Source: Spirosoma fluviale (GTDB lineage Bacteria > Bacteroidota > Bacteroidia > Cytophagales > Cyclobacteriaceae). From it: a DNA stretch of 64,000 bases. The stretch spans positions 24,325 to 88,324 of the forward strand of contig CAMDLI010000001.1 in NCBI GenBank assembly GCA_945901615.1, in the 5' to 3' direction. The notes beneath the pieces were generated by a model. The model saw nothing but the letters and a program-made list of their open reading frames with translations, was not told the DNA's origin and did no database searches. Every line of letters starts with the position of its first letter. Position 1 is the stretch's first letter. Below are positions 39,947 through 49,574 of the stretch, piece by piece. Position numbers and translations under genes: made by a program.

Positions 39947-39965
39947 GTACGCCAAAGAAATTGAC

Positions 39966-40556
39966 TCAAAGATAGCCTTTGGTAATCCGCTGGATGTATT
40001 TACCGACAATGTCAAACTCTAGGTTGATTTGATCCCCTGCTTTCAGTTCATGGAAATTAGTGAACTCGTAGGTATAGGGGATAATGGCTACCGAAAAAGC
40101 TCCAGGAGCAGAATTGAAACAGGTAAGACTAGTTCCATTCAAGGTAATCGATCCTTTTTCCACCGTCACATTCCCCAAGGAGGCATCGTAACTAACATCT
40201 ACAAGCCAAGAACCGTCTTGATCCACAATCCGCTGAATCGTCCCAATCTGGTCCACATGTCCCTGTACAATGTGTCCATCAAATCGTCCATTTGCAGCCA
40301 TGCAGCGCTCCAAGTTCACCTTTTTGCCTACTTTCCAAGAGGATAAGTTGGTCTTTTGCAAAGTTTCGTCGATTGCTGTAACGCGGTAGCCGCCAGTGAT
40401 AAGTTCAACTACCGTAAGACAGACCCCATCGTGTGCCAAAGATTGATCCACCTTCAATTCGGAATACAAGGGACTAGAAAAATAAAAATGAGTATTTGTT
40501 CCTTCGGTTTTGATTTGACTGAGGGTTCCGATGGATTCAATAATTCCAGTAAACAT
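39966..40556 (-). CDS. ribE: Riboflavin synthase, alpha subunit
   Basis: 'MFTGIIESIGTLSQIK', 'VCLTVVE', 'GHIVQGHVDQIG'; start placed at MFTGIIES rather than the longer ORF start. Confidence 0.95.
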   Translation of the reverse strand: MFTGIIESIGTLSQIKTEGTNTHFYFSSPLYSELKVDQSLAHDGVCLTVVELITGGYRVTAIDETLQKTNLSSWKVGKKVNLERCMAANGRFDGHIVQGHVDQIGTIQRIVDQDGSWLVDVSYDASLGNVTVEKGSITLNGTSLTCFNSAPGAFSVAIIPYTYEFTNFHELKAGDQINLEFDIVGKYIQRITKGYL

Positions 40557-40661
40557 GCGCTGTCTTTTAGATACTTCTGGCAATCTATACCAAAAATTGC
40601 CTTTACAGATTCAAAGTACGGCAATTAATCAATTATCTTCGAGAGCTCAAGTCCAAAATTC

Positions 40662-41321
40662 ATGCTCAAGTTAGAAGATACCTACCTACACAAAGGAAAG
40701 CGAAAAGCACTAGTGGCCGAACTTCGAAAAAAGGGTATCCAAAACGAAGCGGTATTGGAAGCAATCAATACGCTGCCACGCCACTTTTTTTTTGATACGG
40801 CCTTGATTTCTCATGCCTATGAGGACAAGGCATTTCCTATTGGTGAAGGACAGACCATCTCCCAGCCATTTACGGTAGCTTTTCAATCTTCGCTTTTGGC
40901 TGTTTCCCCTGGGGACAAAATACTCGAAATCGGTACAGGATCGGGGTACCAAGCTTGCATCTTACACCTGTTGGGCGCTGAAGTGATTAGCATCGAGTAT
41001 CAAAAAAAGCTTTTTGAGCATACGAGCCGCTTTCTGCAGCGACTGGGGATTCAGCTTCAACTGTTTTATGGAGATGGTACCGCCGGCATTCCTGCGCATG
41101 CACCTTACGATAAAATCATCGTCACTGCAGGTGCCCCAGTAGTTCCGGATGCCTTAATTCAGCAACTGAAAATTGGCGGAATCTTGGTTATCCCAGTCGG
41201 AGACCGGAGCAAACAGGCCATGGTGAAGATTACTAAAAAGTCAGCCACGGAAATTCATCGCGAAGAATTTGAAGGCTTTGCCTTTGTTCCTTTACTCGGA
41301 AAAGATGGCTGGAACGCTTAA
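40662..41321 (+). CDS. pcm: Protein-L-isoaspartate O-methyltransferase
   Basis: 219 aa; 'AFPIGEGQTISQPFTVAFQSSLL', 'KILEIGTGSGYQACIL'. Confidence 0.95.
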   Translation: MLKLEDTYLHKGKRKALVAELRKKGIQNEAVLEAINTLPRHFFFDTALISHAYEDKAFPIGEGQTISQPFTVAFQSSLLAVSPGDKILEIGTGSGYQACILHLLGAEVISIEYQKKLFEHTSRFLQRLGIQLQLFYGDGTAGIPAHAPYDKIIVTAGAPVVPDALIQQLKIGGILVIPVGDRSKQAMVKITKKSATEIHREEFEGFAFVPLLGKDGWNA

Positions 41322-41428
41322 ATCATCTTTGCGTCAATCATTCTCGTTACCCAAATTAAATTTGGAATTAATTAAATTATTTATCTCCAGCAGAATTTTA
41401 TTGCTATTTTTGAAGTAAATCAGAGATT

Positions 41429-41953
41429 ATGCCTAATCAAAAGTTTGCCAAAGACTCCGTAACCATCATGACGGAGATGGTACTTCCCAATGATACTAAC
41501 ACGCTTCACAACCTCATGGGTGGAAGATTGATGCATTGGATGGATATTGTCGCAGCAATTGCCGCTCAAAAACACTGCAATCGTATCGTAGTCACTGCCT
41601 CAGCAGATAACATTTCATTCAAGGAACCCATCAATCTTGGCAATGTGGTCACGCTCCGCTCACAAGTTACCCGAGCATTTAACTCTTCCATGGAAGTATT
41701 TATCGAGGTCACTGCAGAGGATATTCCGGCCAGCAAAAAAATAATGACACACCGCGCATTCTTTACTTTTGTAGCAGTAGATCAAAATGGCAAGCCCATT
41801 GAAATTCCTCAGGTGGTACCTGAGACAGCAGAGGAATTTGAACTCTATGAAGGAGCTTTGAGAAGAAGGCAACTCCGGCTTGTGCTTGCGCAACGCATGA
41901 AGCCAGAGGATGCGGTAGAATTACGCGCTATTTTCAATTTGGAGAAGAAATAA
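41429..41953 (+). CDS. Acyl-CoA thioesterase (hotdog fold)
   Basis: 174 aa; 'GGRLMHWMDIVAAIAAQKHCNRIVVTASADNISFKEPINLGNVV'. Confidence 0.92.
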   Translation: MPNQKFAKDSVTIMTEMVLPNDTNTLHNLMGGRLMHWMDIVAAIAAQKHCNRIVVTASADNISFKEPINLGNVVTLRSQVTRAFNSSMEVFIEVTAEDIPASKKIMTHRAFFTFVAVDQNGKPIEIPQVVPETAEEFELYEGALRRRQLRLVLAQRMKPEDAVELRAIFNLEKK

Positions 41954-41964
41954 AACACTCCTTT

Positions 41965-43227
41965 TTAATAGGCCCTTACCCTAAATGAATGAATCACTGC
42001 CTCTGCAGCAATTCTACCGGAGGTCATGGCCGCATTGATAGATCCATGAAGTAGGTAATCTCCTGCTAGGAACACCTGATCCAACACCTTGCATTCTGTA
42101 AAGGGAATACTGAATTTCAAATCTGCCACTTGAGGCAAAGCATGGTTGATTACGAAGGTTTTGAGCGGCTTAAAAAGCTCCCCCTTATATCCAGAGATGG
42201 CCTCTAGCTCACCTTGCACGGTTTTGATTAGTTCTTTTTCCCCCAAGTCAGTATCCAACACCGTCACAGAAAGTAAGGATTTTCCTGGAGGGACATAGTC
42301 TTTGGATACGTCGTCCATAAAAACCAGGTTGTTGATCACTCGCTGTCCTGTGAGCAGCGCAATCATAGGCCTTCCTAGAAAGGATTTTGGAGCTGAAAAA
42401 TAGAGGTTGATCACCTTTCGAGATGGCGCAAATTGGCCTTCAAGCTGCTTCATCACTCGATCAGGTTGTACCGCAACTATGATTCGATCCGCTACGAGCT
42501 GTGTTCCATCTGACAAAACGAGATGTGTTCCTTCCACTGACGAAACCGGGCAGTTTAACTGAATCTCCGTCTTCCGCAGCTGATTTTTGATCATCTCTGG
42601 AATCTGTCCCATCCCCTTTGCTGGAACTGCAGCATAGCCTTGGGAAAACATTTTAAACACAAACTCAAACATTCGTGAGCTGGTTTCTAGGTTTTTTTCC
42701 AAGAAAATTCCCCTAAAAAAAGGAGTGAAAAAATTACTAATGATAGCATCCGAAAATCCATAGTTTTTCAAATATTCATGAGTGGGCAAAGAAGGTTCAT
42801 CGAAAATCTCCTCATTGCTCTTCTTCTTCAATTCTTGTGTGAGGGTAAATACTTTGACCTTATCCAAAAAGGTCCCCACTCTTGAAACAGCCATTCCAAC
42901 TAATTTAAGTGGATTTCGGAGTGGATCTGTCAAAATATACGAGTCCTTCCCTTCAAAAATGATGGCTCCAGGATCAAAATTCTTAAGCTGCAGGGCTGAA
43001 AAATCAAGGTATCTTTTCGCTTCAGGGTAAGCCGTGTTCAACACCTGAAAACCATGATCCAAGCGGAAGCCATCCACTTCGTCAGTTTTCATTCTCCCGC
43101 CTACACAATCTGAAGCCTCCAAAATTACAGGCTCAAAGCCTGCTTTTTCGAGTTCTAGGGCTGCAATTAGCCCTGAAAGACCTGCACCTACAATGTATAT
43201 TTTTTTATCGCTCATCTTCAGAAACAA
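41965..43227 (-). CDS. FAD-dependent amine oxidase/protoporphyrinogen-oxidase-like protein
   Basis: 'KIYIVGAGLSGLIAALELEKAGFEPVILEASDCVGGRMKTDEVDGFRLDHGFQ'; likely start at MSDKKIYIVG (about 43215). Confidence 0.88.
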   Translation of the reverse strand: MFLKMSDKKIYIVGAGLSGLIAALELEKAGFEPVILEASDCVGGRMKTDEVDGFRLDHGFQVLNTAYPEAKRYLDFSALQLKNFDPGAIIFEGKDSYILTDPLRNPLKLVGMAVSRVGTFLDKVKVFTLTQELKKKSNEEIFDEPSLPTHEYLKNYGFSDAIISNFFTPFFRGIFLEKNLETSSRMFEFVFKMFSQGYAAVPAKGMGQIPEMIKNQLRKTEIQLNCPVSSVEGTHLVLSDGTQLVADRIIVAVQPDRVMKQLEGQFAPSRKVINLYFSAPKSFLGRPMIALLTGQRVINNLVFMDDVSKDYVPPGKSLLSVTVLDTDLGEKELIKTVQGELEAISGYKGELFKPLKTFVINHALPQVADLKFSIPFTECKVLDQVFLAGDYLLHGSINAAMTSGRIAAEAVIHSFRVRAY

Positions 43228-43387
43228 AATTCAAAGGAATGCAACTTGGTTTTCACCGCACCCAATCTGATTGGGCAGCTAATCTATGAAACACAAACTT
43301 CCACAAAGAGTTTGAAATCCACTGCGCAAAAAAGATTTGATAAATGGTCAGGGTTTTAATCAGTCATTGTGGTAAACTAGTGGAAAA

Positions 43388-44623
43388 ATGGGCCTAATTA
43401 TGAAAAATATATTCCTTTCTGCATTCCTACTCTGCCTTAGCTTCCTTTCAGCTTTTGGACAAGGTTATTTTCCAGAACCAGGAAATTGGCAAAGTAGGAC
43501 CCCGGAAAATCTGGGAATGAACGCATCCAAAATTCAGGAAGCGATTCAATTTGCAATTGCTCACGAAAGTCAGGAAAATCCGAATTTAAAAATTGCACAT
43601 TACGAGAGTGCCTTCGGACGGGAACCTTTTGGCTTTCCAGTGGGTCCCATTAAGGAAAGAGGGCCAGCTACGGGTTTGATTATTTACAAAGGATTTGTGG
43701 TCGGTCAATGGGGCGATCCTGCACGCGTAGATTTGACGTTTAGTGTGGCCAAGAGTTTCCTTTCCACCACTGCAGGCCTGGCTGTTGAAGCGGGATTAAT
43801 CCGGTCAGAAAAGGATTTGGTATATCCTTATATGGCACCAATTTATCCCTATGACCCTTTTCGCTTGACAATCAACAAAGCGGATCACCTAGAGGAGCCC
43901 GATGTATTTGAACTATTTGGAACGCCGCACAACCGAAAAATCACCTGGGACCACCTTTTACGACAAACCTCAGATTGGGAAGGTAGCCTTTGGGGCAAAC
44001 CCGATTGGGGAGATCGACCTGCTGAGGGGGTAAAACAAAAAAGAAGCCGAGATCAACGTGAGCCAGGCAGCAGCTACGAATACAACGATACCCGAGTCAA
44101 CGTCTTGGCGCTTGCCCTTCTGAATGTGTGGAGAAAGCCACTCCCTCAAGTCTTGAAAGAAAAAATCATGGATCCAATCGGTGCCAGCCCAACTTGGCGA
44201 TGGACTGGATATGAAAACTCATTTGTAGTCCTCGATGGTCAAATTGTCCAATCGGTGAGTGGTGGATCGCATTGGGGAGGTGGGATGATGCTCTCCGCAT
44301 GGGACCAGGCACGATTTGGTTACCTGACGCTTCGAAATGGAAATTGGAAAGGAAAACAGCTGATCCCAGCTTCTTGGATAGCCCTATCGAAGACCCCAAC
44401 TCCCGTACAGCCCGATTATGGATTTATGAACTATTACTTGAATCTGGAGCAAAAGCAAATTCCTGCTGCTCCCAAGTCAGCTTTTCTCCACCTCGGTGCT
44501 GGCTCAAATATAATCTACGTAGATCCAGAAAATGACCTCCTAGTCGTGGCTCGATGGATTCCAAATGGAGACAAAGCCAAATTGATTCGACTTGTTTTGG
44601 AAAGCTTACCTTCCAAAAATTAA
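43388..44623 (+). CDS. Serine hydrolase (beta-lactamase/penicillin-binding-like family), secreted
   Basis: 411 aa; signal peptide; 'SVAKSFLSTTAGLAVEAG' SxxK motif, 'YEYNDTRVNVLALALL' YxN motif. Confidence 0.88.
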   Translation: MGLIMKNIFLSAFLLCLSFLSAFGQGYFPEPGNWQSRTPENLGMNASKIQEAIQFAIAHESQENPNLKIAHYESAFGREPFGFPVGPIKERGPATGLIIYKGFVVGQWGDPARVDLTFSVAKSFLSTTAGLAVEAGLIRSEKDLVYPYMAPIYPYDPFRLTINKADHLEEPDVFELFGTPHNRKITWDHLLRQTSDWEGSLWGKPDWGDRPAEGVKQKRSRDQREPGSSYEYNDTRVNVLALALLNVWRKPLPQVLKEKIMDPIGASPTWRWTGYENSFVVLDGQIVQSVSGGSHWGGGMMLSAWDQARFGYLTLRNGNWKGKQLIPASWIALSKTPTPVQPDYGFMNYYLNLEQKQIPAAPKSAFLHLGAGSNIIYVDPENDLLVVARWIPNGDKAKLIRLVLESLPSKN

Positions 44624-45591
44624 CTGATCTTTCGGTCTGAAATTTGGGGTTGAACGTATAGATCTTGCTCCTCTTTGGATAAAATACCATATCCCAATTC
44701 CAAAGGGGAAGGACCAATCCAACTGCTTTTTTTACCAGAAAGGGTAAGTTTTCCTTCTTTTCGATCTAGCGTCAGAATCCCAAAAAGTACCTCAGCATAA
44801 AGGCATGTGCGGGAAAGGTCGGGAAAGGCGGTATGAGTGGAAGCATCCAAACTGAAATGTTTGTGCTTTTCTCCCACCCAATAGTAAGAAGCAGAATTCA
44901 AGTGTAAATAGGATACTCCTCCGACCTCAAGAAACTGGTCTACGTGCGCATGACCGTTAATGGCAAGAATGATTTTGCTGGCATGCGCACTCAATAAGGA
45001 TTGGATTTCGGTAGCATTATCAATCGTGTAGATTCCTGCAATGGGTTGATGAGAAAGAATAAGAACAGGTTCTTTTGAATTTATTAATTCTTGCTTTAAC
45101 CAATCCTGCTGGGCTTTACCGATGTAGGAATCATAGCCACCGCTGGATTTGGGTGAACCTGGATCATTCCCGTTAAGTACTACTAATCGAATCCCCTGGA
45201 TCACCTGAGCATAGTAGGCTGCCGGCATGCCAAAAGTTTGAATCACCTGTTCTCTGGTATAGCCCTCATCCATATCATGATTACCCATCGCATGCAGCGC
45301 AGGAATAGGCCCTTGATTAAATGATTCAATGAATGCCTGGTTTTCTTTTTTTGGAATGGCAAAATCACCCAATTGAATTTTAGCATGCGGGGCTACACTT
45401 TTTAGAGCATCCATGAAGGTTTGTAGCCGAAGGTCAGCATCGTGAATGGTGTCCTTATGCAGATCCGTAATCAATCCCAAACGAAGGCTTTGCTCTTCTC
45501 CGGCCCATAAGTCCAAAATTGCCTGAGGCAACAAAAAAGAGCAGGTGGTGAGCATGGTGGATTTAATAAAACTTCGGCGATCGATGGACAT
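44620..45591 (-). CDS. Metallophosphoesterase with Tat-like signal
   Basis: 323 aa; 'DRRSFIKST' N-terminus, 'GLITDLHKDT', 'AMGNHDMDEG', 'NGHAHVDQ'. Confidence 0.88.
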   Translation of the reverse strand: MSIDRRSFIKSTMLTTCSFLLPQAILDLWAGEEQSLRLGLITDLHKDTIHDADLRLQTFMDALKSVAPHAKIQLGDFAIPKKENQAFIESFNQGPIPALHAMGNHDMDEGYTREQVIQTFGMPAAYYAQVIQGIRLVVLNGNDPGSPKSSGGYDSYIGKAQQDWLKQELINSKEPVLILSHQPIAGIYTIDNATEIQSLLSAHASKIILAINGHAHVDQFLEVGGVSYLHLNSASYYWVGEKHKHFSLDASTHTAFPDLSRTCLYAEVLFGILTLDRKEGKLTLSGKKSSWIGPSPLELGYGILSKEEQDLYVQPQISDRKIS

Positions 45592-45627
45592 AGTGAATAG
45601 AGAAAGGTGAATTGAATCAATATAAAC

Positions 45628-46123
45628 CTATAATTTTTTATAAAAAATCAGCGCAGAGACCAGACCAAATTGCGGATGGCGATAGGCTTCTGGTATTTCT
45701 CCAAGCACTGAAAATCCCAGCGACTTCCAGAGGTGAACTGCTGGCTGGTTTGTTTGAATTACAAAATTAAACTGCATGGCTAAAAAAACCACGGGATTTG
45801 GCTTCTACCTGGGCAAATTCCCCCATCCAGCGTCCCAAACCTTGCCCCTCAGCCTCAGGAGCGACTACAAAGCCTGCATTACAAATGTGGTCACCCAAAC
45901 CTTCTTGATTGGCTTTAAGGTAGAAGGTGCCAACAAGCGCTCCTCCCCTTTCGATAGCAAAAGTGGTTTTATCAGCCCCCAGCCAATAGCCCATCAGGGA
46001 TTCTTTGCTTTTATCAAGCGAAAAAACATAGGTTCCCCCCTTCCGAATCACAGGCTCGAGGATTTTCCAAAGAGCTCCTTCGTCTTTTTTGGTGGCAACT
46101 CGAACTGTGGGTAGTGGATACAT
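45628..46123 (-). pseudogene. GNAT family N-acetyltransferase interrupted by a frameshift at a T7 homopolymer
   Basis: ORF 45767-46123 ends '...AKSRGFFSHAV*'. Removing one T from the 7-T run (A7 on + at 45782-45788) restores '...SRGFLAMQFNFVIQTNQPAVHLWKSLGFSVLGEIPEAYRHPQFGLVSALIFYKKL*', the expected GNAT C-terminus. Confidence 0.88.
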
Positions 46124-46312
46124 GGATCAAGGAAACTTAGTTTGGAGGAAGCTATGCCAAAAAGTTGGACTACTTTGAAGTGCAATGTTAGGCAAGTTCT
46201 GAAATACCCAGAGATTTCACAAGGCTCCCTTTCCGATAGGTTTAACAAAATAGTTACCAAAGGCAATCCATTTTACAAGTTGCTGGAATATATTCGTGAA
46301 TTGATTCACCCC

Positions 46313-47227
46313 ATGCATTCAAGCTCTTATCAAAAAATTACAGGTTTTTCAATGGCCATCGCATCGGCCATTTTCTGGGGCATTTCAGGAACCTGTGCCC
46401 AGTTTTTATTTCAAACCAAGGGAGTAAATCCTGCTTGGCTTGTCACTTGGCGCATGTTGCTAGCGGGCACCATCCTTGTACTTTATTCGATTGCAAAGGA
46501 GAAAAAAGCAGCCCTAAGAATCTGGAAAACCCCTAAAAATGTGGGCAAACTATTGCTTTTTGGAATTTTAGGGATGGTTTCGGTGCAATACACCTACTTC
46601 TACAGCATTTCCCTATCCAATGCTGCCACGGCTACCATTTTGCAATACATAGGCCCTGTATTTGTGCTTGGTTTCTATGCCCTAAAAAATAAAACCTGGC
46701 CGGTGCTAGGTGAATATTTAGCCTTGATTTTTGCGCTTGCAGGCACCTTCCTTTTGGTCACTCATGGATCTACCGAAACCCTAGTGATTTCAAATATGGC
46801 TTTGTTTTGGGGGATTTTATCCGCATTAGCGCTCGCCTTCTATACCATTCAACCGGTGGGCTTACTCCGTAGCTTCTCTCCCGCAGCCATTACCGGCTGG
46901 GGCATGCTGGTGGGCGGTATAGTATTGTCGATCGGCACCCAACCCTGGAGTTTTTCAGGTACTTGGGATGGAGAAACTTGGCTCGCATTTGGCTACATCG
47001 TGCTTTTTGGGACGGTGCTTGCCTTTTATTTCTTCCTAACTGCAGTTTCCAAAATTGGGGCTACTTTCGCAAGTTTACTGTGCAGCGTGGAGCCACTAGC
47101 CGCCACATTAACCGCCGTTCTCTGGTTGGATGTATCCTTTTCAGGATACGATTGGGCAGGAACAATCTTGATTTTGAGTACTGTTGCTTTGCTGACCCTT
47201 TCGAAGGAAAAGAAAAAGGACTCCTAA
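46313..47227 (+). CDS. EamA/DMT family transporter
   Basis: 'MAIASAIFWGISGTCAQFLFQ', ten hydrophobic segments; start set at MHSSSYQK rather than the extended ORF start at 46142. Confidence 0.88.
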   Translation: MHSSSYQKITGFSMAIASAIFWGISGTCAQFLFQTKGVNPAWLVTWRMLLAGTILVLYSIAKEKKAALRIWKTPKNVGKLLLFGILGMVSVQYTYFYSISLSNAATATILQYIGPVFVLGFYALKNKTWPVLGEYLALIFALAGTFLLVTHGSTETLVISNMALFWGILSALALAFYTIQPVGLLRSFSPAAITGWGMLVGGIVLSIGTQPWSFSGTWDGETWLAFGYIVLFGTVLAFYFFLTAVSKIGATFASLLCSVEPLAATLTAVLWLDVSFSGYDWAGTILILSTVALLTLSKEKKKDS

Positions 47228-47231
47228 AGCC

Positions 47232-48977
47232 TTAAATTCGTGCTTGATAGGTATACAATTCAAAGTACCTTCCTTTTTTAGCGAGAAGTTCTTCGTGCTT
47301 ACCTTGCTCCACCACTTGACCACTTTCAATCACCAAAATTTGGTCTGCCTGGCGAATGGTGCTCAATCTGTGCGCAATGACAAAGGTGGTTCGCCCATGC
47401 ATCAACTCTTTTAAGCTCGCCTGAATTAAGGATTCCGATTCAGTATCCAAATTGGAAGTAGCCTCATCTAAGATAAGGATTCGCGGATCTGCCAAAATAG
47501 CTCTTGCGATTGCGATTCGTTGCCGTTGCCCACCCGAAAGTTTGACTCCTCGCTCACCGATCAAGGTATCCAAACCTTGTTCAAAGCGATCGGTGAATTC
47601 ATTGACGTAAGCGGCTTTTACTGCCATTTCCAATCGTTCAACCGATGAATCTGGCCTTGGAAATAATATGTTTTCTCGGATAGTGCCTTCAAAAAGAAAA
47701 TCATCTTGCAGGACCACACCTAGTTGTGCCCGAAAGGCATCTAAGGTGATGGTTTGCAGATCGTGGCCATCCAAGTAAATTACACCAGAATCTGGGTTTA
47801 AAAAGGTGGCTGCTAGCCCTGCAATCGTAGTTTTTCCAGAGCCTGAGGTACCCACCAATGCGGTAACAGAACCGGCAGGGGCATCAAAGCTAATCCCTTT
47901 CACCACTTCCTTTCCAGACTCATAGGCGAATGACACCTGGTCAAAGCGAATATCTCCTTTTATGGAAGCCAGGGCAACAGTTCGTTTTTTGTCATCTGAT
48001 TCCAAAGGCATGTTCATGATTTCTTCCGTGCGGTCCAATCCTGCAAAGGCTTCGGTAAGCTGGCTACTGATGTTTGACATTTGGACAATCGGTGCAATCA
48101 TAAATCCTAGGTACAAGGTGAATGCAAGAAAGTCTCCAAAGGTCATGGCCCCTTGCATAATTTGATAGCCTCCTAAACCCATGATGCCTGCAGAAGCCAG
48201 GCCTAGCAACAATGCACCAGCAGAAGTAACAAAGCTCGTAGCTGTTAAGCTGGCCTTTACATTCAAAAACAATTCTTCAACCCCTCTTTCAAAGGTTTTA
48301 ATCTCCTGATTTTCAGCATTAAATCCTTTAATCACTCGAATTCCACCCAGGGTCTCTGTAAGTCTACCGGTTACTTGCGCGTTGATTTTTCCTCTTTCTC
48401 TAAAGATGGGCCGGATTTTACTAAAAGCCTTGAGCGATACTAATCCAAATATTAATACAGGCAACAACACAAAGGCTGTCATGGATGGACTTATAGAAAT
48501 CAATAAGCCCAAAGAGATCACTGCTGCTAATCCGCCACCAATCATCTGGGCAAATCCTGTACCAACGAGGTTACGCACCCCTTCCACATCGGTCATAATT
48601 CGAGATACCAATTCCCCAGTTTTTGTATTATCAAAAAATCGAATGGGGAGTTTGATGATATGTTGCTGCACTTTGGATCGCAACTTGGAAATTAGGAGCT
48701 GCGCCTCTACACTTAGAATTTGGGTCAGCGAATAGGAAGTAACTGCCTGCACCACGATGGCTAGAACTACTGCTACAATTAGCCATTTCAGCCGTTCGAG
48801 GTCATTACTAGGGATTACCTCATCAATCAAAAATTTGGTGGCTCCAGGGAGAACCAAACTAGCTAACCTACTTATAATTATCAAAATAAGGCCGATAAAA
48901 AGTTGTTTTCGTCGTGGCCAGATGATGGTCGCAAATACTTGCCTTGTTGTTACTTTACGTTCCTTCTTGGGTGTCAT
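47232..48977 (-). CDS. ABC transporter, fused TM and ATP-binding domains (MsbA/multidrug type)
   Basis: 581 aa; Walker A 'GTSGSGKTT', 'LSGGQRQRIAIARAIL', 'LILDEATSNLDTESE'. Confidence 0.95.
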   Translation of the reverse strand: MTPKKERKVTTRQVFATIIWPRRKQLFIGLILIIISRLASLVLPGATKFLIDEVIPSNDLERLKWLIVAVVLAIVVQAVTSYSLTQILSVEAQLLISKLRSKVQQHIIKLPIRFFDNTKTGELVSRIMTDVEGVRNLVGTGFAQMIGGGLAAVISLGLLISISPSMTAFVLLPVLIFGLVSLKAFSKIRPIFRERGKINAQVTGRLTETLGGIRVIKGFNAENQEIKTFERGVEELFLNVKASLTATSFVTSAGALLLGLASAGIMGLGGYQIMQGAMTFGDFLAFTLYLGFMIAPIVQMSNISSQLTEAFAGLDRTEEIMNMPLESDDKKRTVALASIKGDIRFDQVSFAYESGKEVVKGISFDAPAGSVTALVGTSGSGKTTIAGLAATFLNPDSGVIYLDGHDLQTITLDAFRAQLGVVLQDDFLFEGTIRENILFPRPDSSVERLEMAVKAAYVNEFTDRFEQGLDTLIGERGVKLSGGQRQRIAIARAILADPRILILDEATSNLDTESESLIQASLKELMHGRTTFVIAHRLSTIRQADQILVIESGQVVEQGKHEELLAKKGRYFELYTYQARI

Positions 48978-49010
48978 GAAATCGGTAATCAGTTAAAGTT
49001 GAGAGGTAAT

Positions 49011-49040
49011 AAAAAAGCCTGTTACTGGGAACAGGCTTTT
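49011..49040 (-). terminator. Intrinsic terminator downstream of DUF1573 gene
   Basis: aaaagcctgtt / aacaggctttt inverted repeat (49013-49023 / 49030-49040) with T-rich 3' end on the minus strand. Confidence 0.8.
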
Positions 49041-49060
49041 GAAATTCTAAATTAATTTCT

Positions 49061-49453
49061 TTAGTTCTTAGGGGTCAACACATTCGAAATCAAAGAAACT
49101 TTCTCGATAGGCTCGGAGGCATTGGAGTAAATTCGTACTACCGAATTTTGTTGTCCCACCTTTCCAGCGGAATTGAAAGAAACTTTAATTTCAGCAGATT
49201 TTCCAGGCGCTACTGGCTCCTTTGGCCAGCTAGGAACAGTACAGCCGCAGGTAGCAGCTACGTTAGAAATGATCAACGGTTGATTCCCTGTATTGGTCAA
49301 TACAAAGGTATGTGCTACTTGTTGCCCTTGGGTGATATCCCCGAAGTCCTTGGAATTTTCCTTGAAGGTAATCACGGGACCTGACTGTTGAGCCTGAGCT
49401 TGAAATGCAAGCGCCAAAATAAATAAGCTGAAAAGAAGTGCTATTTTTTTCAT
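49061..49453 (-). CDS. DUF1573 domain secreted protein
   Basis: 130 aa; 'FGDITQGQQVAHTFVLTNTGNQPLIISNVAATCGCTVPSWPKEPVAPGKSAEIKVSFNSAGKVG'. Confidence 0.93.
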   Translation of the reverse strand: MKKIALLFSLFILALAFQAQAQQSGPVITFKENSKDFGDITQGQQVAHTFVLTNTGNQPLIISNVAATCGCTVPSWPKEPVAPGKSAEIKVSFNSAGKVGQQNSVVRIYSNASEPIEKVSLISNVLTPKN

Positions 49454-49574
49454 GTTAATGTGGTTTAATTATCAAATATTCAAATTTTGATGGAGTCTTC
49501 AAAGAAACAGAAAGGAAATAGATTAAATTCCCTTAGAATCTAGTTTGATCATACTGATTGTATCAATTTGGTAT

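Noticed and set aside
46142-46312. N-terminal 57-aa extension of the EamA transporter ORF
   Set aside because: Hydrophilic, unlike DMT N-termini; the natural start is near MHSSSYQK/MAIASAIFWG, so the extension is probably untranslated.
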